Below are positions 48,381 through 59,881 of a DNA stretch of 64,000 nt, piece after piece; within the stretch, counting starts at the first letter, position 1, and each line of letters starts with the position of its first letter. The DNA comes from Humulus lupulus. Lineage: Eukaryota; Streptophyta; Magnoliopsida; Rosales; Cannabaceae. The notes below the pieces were generated by a model. That model did not search any database and had not been told where the DNA came from. It saw only the letters and a program-made list of their open reading frames with translations. The stretch is taken from contig NC_084793.1 of the NCBI RefSeq assembly GCF_963169125.1, positions 98,723,071-98,787,070 on the forward strand, given 5' to 3'. Position numbers and translations under genes: made by a program.

Positions 48381-51012
48381 TTACTGAGCATGAGGGTCTT
48401 GAGGATTAGGGGGAGTGCGCTGGTCGGCAGGAGGACCAGCTTCAACATCAGCAGTAGGAGCCTTAGCCTTAGCCTTCTCCTCTGCCTCCAACCGGGTGGC
48501 GCACTACGCCATCAGAGTTCTCTTCAACCGCTCAGAAAGATAGTTGAAGTTGGCCTCCCGGTTGTGCTTCCAGAAGTCGTAAAAGCAGAGGAGGGTGGCC
48601 TCCTTATACTTCTTCAAGTTCATGGCCCCTTCCTCCTCAACCTCCTGCACTCGCCCCTCGAGCTCCCGCACCCTTTCTTCGAGCTTCTTCGCCTCATCCC
48701 TGCTGGTGGTCAGATCGAGTCTAAGCTGCTTACACTCTTGGGTGACAAGTACAGAACTTTCCCTCCATTTCTGCCGATCCTCGTTGGCTTTCTTCAAGGC
48801 CCCTTGGCTATCCTGAAGCTCCTTAGTGAGAACAGCTTGGTCCTCACACAGTTGTTCATTCAGCTTGGACAACTCCTTGGTCTCCTCGAGCAGCTTTTCC
48901 TTGTCAGCCTCAAGTGCTTGCTTAGCCTGGGCAAGCCTGGAGTCGAAGTTTTGTCCTCGAGAAACCAACGCCCCAGCACGACGCCAGCTAGCAGTTCAAG
49001 ACAGCAGCCCCTGAAGACAAAGAATGAGATAAAGTAAGGAAAAGAAGTCAGACATAAATGATGAAGTAGCAAAAGATGACTTATGTTGACTATCTCATTT
49101 AGCCCTCTGTTGATGATTTGGTCAACTTCCATTGAGGTAGTTTCATTGATGGCGGCCTGGCTGCGTCTGTGCTTCGAGAGCTTATATATCCTCTCCCTGG
49201 CCGACCCGACCACGAGGCTGGAAAGGGAGCCTTCAGGCAAGTTGTCCAATGCCTCCTTGTCAACGGCCCTAGAGGAGGGTTGTGGATTCACAGGTGTTGG
49301 GGGTCGACTACTCGGTGGGGGGCGGAGGTGTCGTGTTCTCCTTGGAAGGGACGGCGGCTGGAGCATCGTTTGTTCGAGCCTTCTTCGAGGGGGTCTTGCT
49401 GCTTTCCCCTCGAGCCCTCTTGCTATCCTTCTTCGGGACAGAAGAAGCAGCGGCATCCTCGTAATGAGCGAAGACGTCCTCATAGTCCATACCTGCACCA
49501 AAGGAAACAACTCGAGCAGTAAGATTAAATGGTCATAGGGGGAACAGAGATAAAAGTAAAAGGATTACAAGTAAAGCACCTGGGCTACAACTACTGGTCG
49601 TAGCATTATTTACTGAACTACCTAGTTCCTGGAAGAAATCTGAGTTTAAAGAGGGAGCATTCCTAAAGTTGCCGTCCCCATCAAATAGATGAGAGGGAAT
49701 TGGCAAATTATTTTAAAGCGAGATTATTGTACCGTTTACATCCGACGAATCGTCAGAAAGTTCGGTAGGCTCGACAACCTTTTGTTTTCCCTTGCCCTTG
49801 GGGACGGAAGGTTTCTCCACTCGGGGGGGGGGGGGGGGGACGGCAGGTTCCCTGATCGTAACCCCAGTTGGCCACCTCCGAGGAGGCAGTGCCTGAGGTT
49901 GCTGCTTGGGTTCCTGCTCAGTTTCCGCGTCGGCTTGGACACAGCCCGCCGAGGGGTCATTCGTCGCAGATTGGGAGCCCCAAAGGCCAACCAACCTTAG
50001 GTTAGCCTCGTTGACTAAGTTTTTTACACTCTTATCAGCATTTGGCATGTTGGCTAAGAGTATTGCCCTTGAATCCATCCCTGGAGTAGGGACTGGACAT
50101 AACCAAGGGCCTGGAACACAATGGATGTCAAGATATTGTGACAAAAAAACACTAAGTAAAGAAGCTACTCGCTTAAGAATTTTTACCTCCTCGGGTGAAG
50201 GCCAGGTTGTCCACAGCAAGGTCAGGAGTGAGGAAGTATTCATGGTGATACTTCCCCACATTAGAGATATGGGTGGTGTCGGACAAAAAAGTGCGTCCGG
50301 ATTCCTGATGGCAGAAGTGAAAATACCCCGTACCATTTTGGTTAGGGTTGGACTTAAGGTCAAAAAGAAAATTGACCTCGTGGGGGGAAGGTACTGGCTA
50401 TTTTTTGAGCTTATAAAGGATATAGAGTGCGGCCAGCATTCTATATCCGTTCGGGGTGATTTGAAAGGGGGCTACTCCGAAGTAATTAGCTGCCCCTTGA
50501 AAAAACGAGTGAAAAGGCAGGGTGGCACCTGCCTCAATGTGGAACCTCGACCAGGCGCTGTAAGCTCCGCCTGGCAAGTTGGCACGCTGGTCAATAGATG
50601 GTTTGACTAAGGTCACACCCGTCAGATTGTATCTGTTTAAATAGTTGGCAATCATCCACAGTGTCACCGTACTTTGAGGGACGATGTGCCACGCAACGGC
50701 TGGCTGGTCAACATGGCGAGGGCGGGCACGCCTTTGGACATTGGTCTCTGGAGAGAATTTGCCTCGACCACTGGTCGAGGGGGCATCAACAGAAGGTTGG
50801 CCTAAGGAGTTAGGGTCTTTCCTTTTTCGAGCCATTGTTTTTGTTCGGGCCATTCTCTGATTGGGGATTGGAGGACGGTTTGAGCTAGGGCGAGAAAAGG
50901 GGATTTCTGGTATCAAAGTAGATGGGTTCTCTTCGCCTTCAAGTAGTTGGGCCAAGAGGTCATCTTCAATAGGTCTTTCTCCCCCCCCAAGGGTCTTGCA
51001 TATGAACTGCAA
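48381..51012 (-). pseudogene. Four-exon antisense gene inside Tat-plus
   Basis: Minus-strand exons are A 51012-50187, B 50110-49733, C 49492-49085 and D 49010-48381. Introns are 76, about 240 and 74 bp. Donor/acceptor pairs are GAG|GTAAAA with TTCCAG, ACG|GTACAA with GTGCAG, and a mutated AAC|ATAAGT with CTTCAG. Reading phases agree across all junctions. Exon A resembles the plant 'putative gypsy type transposon' domain (FHSFFQGAANYFGVAPFQIT). Exon B ends in a Pro/Lys-rich and acidic tail, C is acidic then basic, and D is a long coiled coil (LSKLNEQLCEDQAVLTKEL). Breaks are TAG 50398-50400, a frameshift near 49310, TGA near 48996, and TAG 48504-48506. Total coding length is near 750 residues; function is unknown. 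The true start may be ATG 50853 or an upstream exon. Confidence 0.75.
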
Positions 51013-51843
51013 ACAGACAATGGAGGAGATAAGACACAGTCCGCGAAGTAGTGTGGAAGATTGGGATAACGTTGCTCGCGTTTAAAAAACCAGCAACATC
51101 CTACTCCTACACTAAGATTCGACACTAATGGTTTGAAAAACGGATCAAAAAGGAAGTAAAATGTTTTTTGAAAGAGAACTTTTTCGACTCCTGAAGGGCG
51201 GGAAAAAACTCGGGTTTTTCACATAGCTTAAAGATTGAATTTTTACGTCGATCTTACGCCCTAAGCCTATGATCCTTACTATCAAACTAAGTCCTAACCT
51301 ATACAAAGCATAAAGACGCCCTCTTACCAAGTAGTGGAAGGTTTATACAAAAAAAAAAATCCTCGTAAAACCCTATTCAAGAACACGGAAATTATAGAAC
51401 CTAGAAACGGCATGCATGGTATAATGAAAAGTTTAAAAAGACAAGGTGATTACCTGGGCGAAGATGGAGATTCAGAAGAGAATGAAAAAGTTCGAGTCGA
51501 AAAGATCCTCGGTTAGGCGACTGACTGGTTTCGAAGCTCTGTACTCTGAAGGCAAGGTTCTTCAAGTTCTTGACAAAGATAGTAAGAAAAAAAATTTAAA
51601 GAGGAAAAAAAAAGGTATTTATGGGGACCGAGGTATGGCCAATAAGTAGCAATCATTATTTTTAATTCTCGAAATGTGGGGAAGTGTATAAGCCGTCTAT
51701 TTGTTTCTTGAAAACTGAAAAGGCTTGATTAGACATAATCATGTCACGGTTTTCAAAAATGCATGGGGATTCTGACAGACATCATGGGGATATGAACGGT
51801 TGTTTCCTTAAAGTTTCTTTATTGCTGGTCGCACTAAACAAAC
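51013..51843 (-). other. Presumed upstream region of the antisense gene
   Basis: No conserved frame is seen. A minus-strand TATAAA (51342-51347) could be its promoter, and TTTGCAG just before 51013 could be an acceptor from an untranslated first exon. Both are weak guesses. Confidence 0.35.
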
Positions 51844-51859
51844 TTGGGGGGGGGGCAAA
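51844..51859 (+). other. Polypurine tract of Tat-plus
   Basis: TTGGGGGGGGGGCAAA lies immediately before the 3' LTR. Confidence 0.88.
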
Positions 51860-52438
51860 TGTTATCCAAAAAACAAGCATGGATGACATGGCAAACATTT
51901 AGTACACGTGGCTACCATCTGGCAGAGTTCATGCTCGACCATTGACCAGGAAGACATCTAGTGTCACGATGTTCGATCTCTTCATACGACCAGCCTGGTC
52001 GTACGCATGCTATACGCGGAAAAGATCCTAGGCAGTTAAGATAGTATCCGAAATTATCTCCCATGATTTCCTGAGTATCCGATTATTTAGGAAATAATAT
52101 ATGTAACAAATTAATGTAAATCCTCCTTGAGCCTATAAATAGAGAAGGAGGGCTCAAGGGAAAAGGATATTCTTCTTCTTTTTTTCTTTCTGATCATTTG
52201 ATATATTGTCTTGTTCTTCAGAGGTTGGTGAAACTCATTGAACCCTAGTTCTTTGATCACTCCTTTGAATCCTATATCAATAGCAATTCAAGTGGACGTA
52301 GGTTATTACCAGATTCTGGGGCCGAACCACTATAAACTTTTGTGTTCTTTATTATTTCGTCATCACATTCTTTCCAACGTGCCTGTCCATATCAAGCAAA
52401 TTTGACTCCGTGTCAGTTGGCCAAAATCAGGGTCAACA
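51860..52438 (+). repeat. 3' LTR of Tat-plus
   Basis: A 579-bp partner of 40804-41382, with the TATA box at 52134-52141 and the CGACCAG dyad at 51985-52003. Confidence 0.95.
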
Positions 52439-52534
52439 CTTGTACATTCAAAATCTTAGGGGTTAACTTTAGATCGGGATAGATTTTATCGATATCTTAG
52501 CTGTATCCAAGATTTTGCTCCCTTAATTGCGTCA

Positions 52535-52728
52535 TACCTGTTAAGAATCAGGTCGTGGACCTGGTCGTATCCAGGAGTTTTAATAGGCTTAGTAACTTTA
52601 TACCTGTTAGGAATCAAGCCTCAGACCTGGTTATATCCAGGGGTTTTATTAGACTTAGTAGCTTATACCTGTTAGGAATCAGGCGTCAAACCTGGTTATA
52701 TACAGGGGTTTTATTTTTAGAGATTTCT
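52535..52728 (-). repeat. 65-bp tandem repeats in Tat-minus LTR
   Basis: Three units start with TACCTGTTA.GAATCA at 52535, 52601 and 52666. Each contains ACCTGGT..TAT.CAGG.GTTTTA. Confidence 0.8.
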
Positions 52729-53036
52729 CAAACTTAGTTCGCGTTCGGTCTTTTGAAATTCGAGCTTTAAAAAACCATTAAATAATCAAATTTTCCAAAC
52801 TCTACATTTTAATCTTTATCCGAATAAGTTGAACTTTCTTAAAAGCTCTCTCTAATTATGTACCCCCCCAAGCAACCAGAACGTAAAAATATTCTTGGTT
52901 GCTTTTACAAAGTGAGCTCGTAATTACAAAATGATAAAATTGGTTACTTAATAATCCAACTGTTATTAAACTGAAATGGCTTTTTTAAATAAGCCTTACA
53001 TAAATGGTAATTCCGAAAACATTAGAGACAACATAA

Positions 53037-54734
53037 CTATTGATAATACTTTTTTAAGTGTAGGGCATTCCAGGTCCGTGAGACTATTTCTCCGCTTAAC
53101 CGGGCTAGCTTGAAAGTTCCTTTGCATAGGACCTCTACGATCTAATACAATCCTTCCTAGGTCGACCCTAACACACTGCCCTTGGGATCTTTATTTGCTA
53201 AAAATACCCTTAAGGGAACCAGATTGCCTAATCCGAGTCTGCGCCCCTTAACCTTTGAATTGAAATAACGAGTGATTTTCTGTTGATAATGGGCGAGCTG
53301 TAATTGTGATGCTTCTCGTTTTTCTTCGATTAGTCGAGGGATGTATTAAGTAGCTTGTGGTTATGATCTTGATCAAAATTCTTTTTTCTGTGAGTTGTTA
53401 CCATCGCCTCAATTGGGAGTATAGCCTCGCTTCCAAAGGTTAGGGAAAAAGGGGCATGTCACGTGGAGGTTCTATGTGAGGTCCGGTGGGCCCAGAGTAC
53501 TTGTGGGAGCTTCTTTGGCCTTAATCCCTTGGCCTCATCTAGTATTTTATTCAAGATTGCCTTCAGGGTTTTGTTTAAGGCCTCGACCTGCTCATTGGCC
53601 TGTGGGTACGCTACTGACGAGAAACTCTTGGTTATGCCATATTTTTCACAAAATTATATGAAGAGATCACTATCGAACTGAGTTATGTTGTCTGACACGA
53701 TCTTTTTAGGGAGTCCAAATCGACATATGATATTCTTCACAAAAAATCCAGGACTCTCTTCGAGGTGATGGTTGCCAAAGGTTCAACCTCTACCCACTTC
53801 GTGAAATAATCGATGGCGACTACTGCATAACGAACTCCTCCTTTTCTTGTTGGCAGGGAGCCAATTAAATCAATTCCCCATGCTGCAAATGGCCAAGGGG
53901 ATGAGAACATGGTTAGCTCGACTGGAGCAGCTCGGAAAACTATGGCGAAGAGTTGGCATTTGTCACACTTATGCACATACGAGACTGAGTCCTTTGTCAA
54001 CGTGGGCAAAAAATAGCCCCGTCTCAGTACCTTTAGAGCTAGGTTTTGCCCCCCCCCCCAGCATGGTCTCCGCAGAAGCCTTCATGTAATTCTTACAAAA
54101 TAGTATGTGCTTCCTTGGGAAGAACACATTGTAGGCGGGGCAGTGAATGCCCTTGTCGATATAGGACTCATTCAACCATAATATATCGCGGAGCTTGGTA
54201 GAGTAGCTTTCTCGCATCCTTTCGATTGTCAGGTAGCTTTCCAGTTGTGAAGTACTCCGCTATGGGGGTCATTCAGGTCAGTTTTCTGTCAATCATTCCG
54301 ACCTCAACCGTCTCTGCTGCTATACTCAGACTTTCCAAGAACTCCACCGGAAGTACATTCAATGTACTTGCCTCTTTGGTGGTAGCAAGTTGAGCCAGAG
54401 CATCAGCGTTGGAATTATGCTCGCGGGGTACTTGCTCGACGGAGCTAAACTCGAACTCAGACAACTCGCCCTTTACCTTAGCCAATTAGGCCGCCATCTT
54501 GATGCCTCGAGCTTGGTATTCCCCCAATATCTGATTGACCACGAGCTGAGAATCACTAAGACATTGGATAGCTTTTTCCTTTAGCTCCTTCGCCACCCTT
54601 AGCCCTACCAGTAGGGCCTCATATTCTAGTTTGTTGTTGGATGCTTCAAACCCGAACCTCAGAGCTGTATGGAACCGATGTCCTTCAGGTGAGATTAAGA
54701 TGATCCCAGCTCCCGATCCGTTTTCGTTAGACAT
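53037..54734 (-). pseudogene. Tat-minus RNase H-integrase remnant
   Basis: On the minus strand the second RNase H starts at 54734 (GAGIILISPEGHRFHTA, ASNNKLEYEALLVGLR, SDSQLVVNQILGEY). It is followed by VPREHNSNADALAQLATT. The integrase zinc domain is damaged; HKCDKCQLFA and the core WGIDLIGSLPTRKGG and YFTKWVEVEPL are at 54009-53737. Decayed core and C-terminal sequence end at TAG 53037-53039 (HLKKYYQ). It is closely related to Tat-plus but older. Confidence 0.88.
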
Positions 54735-54799
54735 TCAATTATTTATTTCATTTAAAACATTTGTCAACTACAATTGCTTTAAGGGTACTATTCCCAACA
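54735..54799 (-). repeat. Remnant of the Copia-3 5' LTR
   Basis: The minus strand starts TGTTGGGAATAGTACCC at 54799 and matches the first 65 bp of the 37334-39575 LTR. It stops where Tat-minus begins. The GTTAC that follows (54800-54804) is the candidate TSD partner of ATTAC. Confidence 0.8.
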
Positions 54800-54804
54800 G
54801 TTAC

Positions 54805-56134
54805 ATAGTCATACTATTTGTACACACATGACACTTATATATAATGTTTGGTGTTATTTAATATGAATATCTTTATATATTATAAATATGAGTTTAACGA
54901 AAATTGTTGGTTTCCATTAGGTTTAACACTTTTTTTTATTATTTTCTAACACCGTTAGTTTTAAAGTCATCTAAATATGGTAAATAAATTTAAAAAAATA
55001 AAAAGTATTAAAGTCTTCTAAATAAGGTAAATAAATTGAAAATAAAAAAAAATTAATAAATGAGCCATAGTAATTTTTCATCACATATTTTAGAATTTCA
55101 TATTAAGTATTTAAATTACTCTATGAATTATGTTTTAAAAACTATAACAAAAAAATATTTATGTGTGTAAATTTATTATTTCCCTTCTTTTATTAATTAT
55201 TTATTTTTTCACTAAATATTTTTTTGTTTATCCAAGCATATATGTACTAGCCACATAAGACATAAATATAGACATTTCTTATTTTTTCCATATAATTTTT
55301 TTAGTGAGAAATTACTTATTTTAATTTCTCTAGCCATTAATTGAATAATATATATTTATATACAAATTTTGTTCACTTTAATTTTTTTTCAATTAAATAA
55401 TTAAAATTTGATAAAATAAACTTTTTAAGTTCATAATTTTAATTTACAATTTCTTAATATTTTATTATATTGAATATTTTTTCTAAAAGGATATTAGAAA
55501 AAATTATTTAATTTTAAAATTAAAATCACCATATATAATATATAAATCAAAACATGAAAAGACCAAAATTTAAATTATTATGAACACTAAATTTCAAACT
55601 AATAAATATCAAATAATTTACTTTGAAACTAGAATGTATCATATTTTTATACGTAAAAAGTGTGTATCTAACATATTCTTAGTTTAACGATTTTTTTTAA
55701 ATAAAAATTATGATATTATTTATTTCTTTTAAAACTATTGATAATGTTTTGCCTTAGTTTTTTTTTTAAATATATTTGTGTCATTCTTTTATAATATATG
55801 ACATTCTTTATTTATTTAAAATTTAAATGATAGTTAAAAAATATAATAATTTCTAAATAAAACTAAGCAAACATGCATTGCACGTTGCTTATACCTAGTA
55901 TATTTATACAAGTTAGATTAAGCAATAAAAAAATAACATATTTTTTTTAATATAAATGATAAAAATTTTAAGAAAAATTAAGATTATGTATTATATATTA
56001 TTATAATAATAATAATATTTTACAATATTTGAATTTATATTAATATAATTAATATTTTACAATATTAGAATTTATATTAATATAATTATTAAAATCTAAT
56101 TTTGTATTAAATATTATTATAATAATGATATTTT
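54805..56134. repeat. AT-rich repeat: right half and inverted arm
   Basis: This continues the target interrupted at 37333. At about 55856-55903 it reaches AAAACTAAGCAAACATGC...TTGCTTATACCTAGT, the inverted partner of the block at 37029. It then passes into the AT-rich units of about 77 bp. No gene is present. Confidence 0.7.
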
Positions 56135-57957
56135 TGTTGGAAAAAACTCTTTGCAGAATCTTTATTTATTTTCATGCAATTTACATGTTATCAAACAAAC
56201 ATGCAAATTCCTAGAATATGCTCCTATGAAATTGATACAAATACAGAGTAAAGTAAAAACATACATTATGCAGCGGAACTGGAACAACTCCATCCTTCAA
56301 TCTCTCTAACCCTTGATTCCTTTCTGTTGCAGAGTATTATCAAGAGATTGAACAAAATCAGCAACACAGTCTTCCTCACCAAGCCTTTGATCAACCTAGA
56401 ACTAGTGTGGGCTCGTTCTCAACACATGAGATAGTGATCTAGAAAAGAAGAAGAGATTGTGGCTAAGAAAGGATTAGAGTGTCTAGGTTTTCACTTACCC
56501 AAATCAACTGAGACTGACTTGCTTCCTTATGAAAACCCTAGATATCATATTCCTTATATAGGCAACTTAATGAGATTTATTTAAATTTAAATTAATTAAA
56601 AATAATAAACAAAAATAAAAGCCTTGGGCTGCCATAAATGGACCTGGGCCCAATCTCTTTGTTTTGAATTTAAATCCCAACTGGGCGTAAATTCAAAACA
56701 TTTTATTTATTTATTTTCAATTAATTAATTAAATCCTTATTCAAATTAAATAATTATAATTTGAAACTTGATTTAATATTATTTATTTATATTGATACCA
56801 ATTTATCGATATTAATAAATTTACCCAAAGATTCTCTTTTATTCTCTAAGTCTCATATCTCTGTAAATTTTCCAAAATTGACCTAGTCAACTTTAAAAAT
56901 CCTAATTGATAATTAAATCAATTAATTGAGACATTCTAGATGATTTACTCAAAGGTTATGCGGGGACTATGGATCCATGAAATCAAGCTCTAACAAGTTA
57001 CCGTGAATTTATTTACGAATAATTTCACTACCTTATTAATTCCTCGTGACTCCACTATAGACTCGGAATTGAACTCTTGAATTCATAGAACGTATTTTCA
57101 AAACCATAAATACGTTATCCATTGTTATAACCATTACAATCAGTCAATCCTCTATCGATGACTTACTAACGAGCTGGGTGCAAATTACCGTTTTACCCCT
57201 CATCAATATTTTATCCTTAACTCCCACTAAGTTCCTTATAAATGATATTTCCTTGAACTTAATCACAGAAATGAGATCTCAATCATTTAACCTTTTGAAC
57301 AAAGCAATTAAGGAAATCATATTTTCACTTCTCATACAGAAGTTATAGATTTCGTATATATGAATAATACTCCCACTCAATTACACAAATAAATCTCCAA
57401 GATGTAAGTATGGGCTAGACCGTAGGGTAAGCTGGTACCGAACAAGTCAAAAGATTTGAATAATATAATTAGCAGAATATTATCACTCAGAATTAAGATC
57501 GACTTAATATATGGTCAACGTTGTGACATTGATTAGATTTGATAACAACGATACTTATTTATCAATCAATAATCAATATCGGTCCTACTCCGATGTAACT
57601 AAATACATCCGATCTTATCTACTTGGTCGATGCCTTGGACAAGACATCACACCCTAAATGTGTAAATAGATCATATCGTAGATTGCCTAATCAGTGAAAA
57701 TCCAATGCACTAATCTAATCTCAGGACTCGTTCTTTTGAACATATAATTACAACTATAATCTACTGTGACCTAGTCACTATAATTGTAACTATCCATATG
57801 TTCAAGATTTTATAAATGTTTGTATTATTTCAATAATCATGTAATAAAACAAGCAAGCAACACGGTTGCCAAACTAAATGATTTCTACTACTTTTATTGA
57901 TAATATGAAATCGTGCTACATGTCCGACATGATTTTATAAGGGCATAAAACCCAATA
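56135..57957 (-). mobile_element. Copia-type solo LTR
   Basis: An 1823-bp LTR; the plus-strand left end is TGTTGGAAAAAACTC and the right end CCCAATA. The minus strand therefore starts TATTGGGTTTTATGCCC. A perfect TSD ATTTT is at 56130-56134 and 57958-57962. There is no internal sequence. A TATATAAGG core promoter is readable on the minus strand near 56555. A 12-bp perfect stem lies at 56661-56699. Confidence 0.88.
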
Positions 57958-57962
57958 ATTTT

Positions 57963-58900
57963 ATAATATTTGAATTTATCTTAATATAATTACTAAATAT
58001 TTATTCTACAAAAATTTTATAAAAATTAGGATTATATATTATATAATATTATTATAATATTAATATTTTATAACATTTGAATTTATGTTAATATAATTAT
58101 TAATAATTTAGTCTTGTATTAAATATTATTATAATGATATTTTATAACATTTTAATTTATATTAATATAATTATTAAATATCTAGTCTTGTATTAAATAT
58201 TATTATAATAATTATATTTTATAATATTTAAATTTATATTAATATAATTAATAAATATTTATTTTTAATTAGTTTTAAAAATATATTCAGTTAAATATTT
58301 AGAATAATCTGTTAAAGTTAACAAAAAAATCCATTAAAACCAAGAAAAAATAGATAAATACACACTTTTATTTATAGAAATATTAATATAAATTCAACTG
58401 CTATAAAATATCATTAATATATTAATATATAATACATAACCTTAATTTTTTATTAAACATTTATCATTTATATTTAAAAAGAAAACATGTTACTATTTTA
58501 TTATTTAATCTAACTTTATACAAATATATATTCATATTAAATTACAAAAAACATTATAAATACATTATATATAAGTATCGTGTGTACAAATAAAATGACT
58601 GTGTAACTACATAAGAAATTAGAATAACATTTTCTTCTATCATGAATGTTTTGTACCTTGAATAATGTAGTTTGTGATCTAAAATGTTATCATATATATA
58701 TATTTTTTTAAAAACTATAGACAATATTTTGGTTTAATTTTTATTTTAATATGGTTATGTCATTCTTTTATATATAATATTGTTTTCTTTTTTAAAATTT
58801 ATATGACACTCATAAAAATATAATAAAAATAATTAATAAATATTCTAAATAAAACTAAGCAAATATACATTGTATATTGCTTTCATCTAATATATATATA
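57963..58900. repeat. AT-rich inverted-repeat arm, continued
   Basis: Further units of about 77 bp (TTTATATTAATATAATTATTAAATAT) and the reverse complement of 34140-34261 run to about 58400. Then another related block ends near 58852-58888 in AAAACTAAGCAAATATAC...TTGCTTTCATCTAAT. There is a TA tract at about 58889-58907. Confidence 0.65.
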
Positions 58901-59088
58901 TATATATGAAAAATTTTCAAAATTTTCAAGTGTTTTGTCCTCATGGGTAAGGTCGAATTTTGGACCATTTAACTCACATTGGATGGTTAAGAATGCTTAC
59001 TTCACACCCCATTTTCAGATGATGGTTTAATGGAGTGCAAGAGGGGAATATTTCCCTTAAAAAATAGGATTTAGCCTTTTGGAATTTA
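58901..59088. other. Noncoding, nothing recognised
   Basis: A short AT-rich spacer before the Tourist-like element. Confidence 0.5.
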
Positions 59089-59470
59089 GACCATCTCTAA
59101 TGGATGGTGTATATTTCGTACCGAATTTGGCTATAAAAATCAACAATGTTATATTTGGCCTAATTTTTGCAATTATGCTTCAATGCATTTAGTGTAAATT
59201 AACTTAAAAAGTCAATAATTGTTTTTGTTGAAAGTATATAAAAGAACTATTAAATAAATACATAAAAAGTTAAAAAAGCTTTAAATTAATATAAACAACA
59301 TTAATTATTGACAAAATTGTAAATAAAAAAGACTACATTTTTTGTAGTCTAAATTTGAATCATGTTATATTTTGTGCCAAATTTGGCACATATTTTGCAT
59401 CACCATTTCAGTCTCATTTTGTTAAAATATAGTAATACATAACTTTTATAGATCTCCATTGTAGATGCTC
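59089..59470. mobile_element. Tourist-like (PIF/Harbinger) MITE
   Basis: A 382-bp element with TIRs GACCATCTCTAATGGA and, reverse-complemented, GAGCATCTACAATGGA, and the 3-bp TSD TTA at 59086-59088 and 59471-59473. There is no coding sequence. Confidence 0.87.
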
Positions 59471-59473
59471 TTA

Positions 59474-59881
59474 TATTTATTTCAGGATATACCTTTTTCA
59501 CCATTTTCGATTAGCAGAGAGGTGTACTTTAGGTGAGGCATATATTTATTTTATTTCACTTATTGTTGGAAACCAAATGACTAGTAGATCAACGATATGA
59601 AAATCCTTACACTTTGATCTTCAACGACGATCCTTCACTCCTTAATTCAGACAATGCCAATCGACTCCGCTTCCTCTCTTTTTTTTTTCGGCTCAAGCTT
59701 TGTTTTCCCATTTGATTTCTCTTTCCATGGGTTTCTTTTAAAAAAGATACTACCTTCTATTTTACAAGAAAAAAATACATGCTTATTCAAAGAAAGAAGA
59801 CAGAAAAAATAAAATTAAAAAATAAATCAAGTACAAGTCACACCATTAATCACATGTAACACCAAAATATGGCAGTAAATG
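59474..59881. other. Noncoding, nothing recognised
   Basis: AT-rich with a poly-T tract near 59680. No frame of interest. Confidence 0.5.

Larger units (their letters stand above)
40804..52438 (+). mobile_element. Complete Ty3/gypsy Tat-lineage element (Tat-plus)
   Basis: An 11,635-bp element with two 579-bp LTRs (40804-41382, 51860-52438) and a perfect TSD CTTGT at 40799-40803 and 52439-52443. Domain order is gag, protease, RT, RNase H, a second archaeal-like RNase H, then integrase without a chromodomain. The double RNase H defines the Tat group of plant non-chromoviruses. About 4.2 kb lie between pol and the 3' LTR and hold an antisense gene. About 20 LTR differences by hand give 96.5% identity. 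Many stops and frameshifts make it non-autonomous now. Confidence 0.96.
40265..54734 (-). mobile_element. Truncated Tat-type gypsy (Tat-minus), split
   Basis: The minus-strand element is visible as a 3' LTR in two pieces (40265-40803 and 52439-52862, about 0.96 kb) and a pol 3' part (53037-54734). Tat-plus (40804-52438) lies within the LTR. The minus-strand LTR begins near 52862 after a polypurine tract (GCTTGGGGGGG, about 52863-52873) and ends at 40265. Gag, protease and RT are missing: the sequence stops abruptly inside the second RNase H at 54734, next to the Copia-3 5' LTR remnant. Confidence 0.82.

Noticed and set aside
48348..49538. Long plus-strand frames (229 and 151 aa)
   Set aside because: They are shadows of the coiled-coil and linker exons of the antisense gene; the minus strand gives coherent coiled-coil heptads and spliced phases.
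49906..50610. 234-aa plus-strand frame
   Set aside because: It crosses the intron and two exons of the minus-strand gene and shows no family resemblance.
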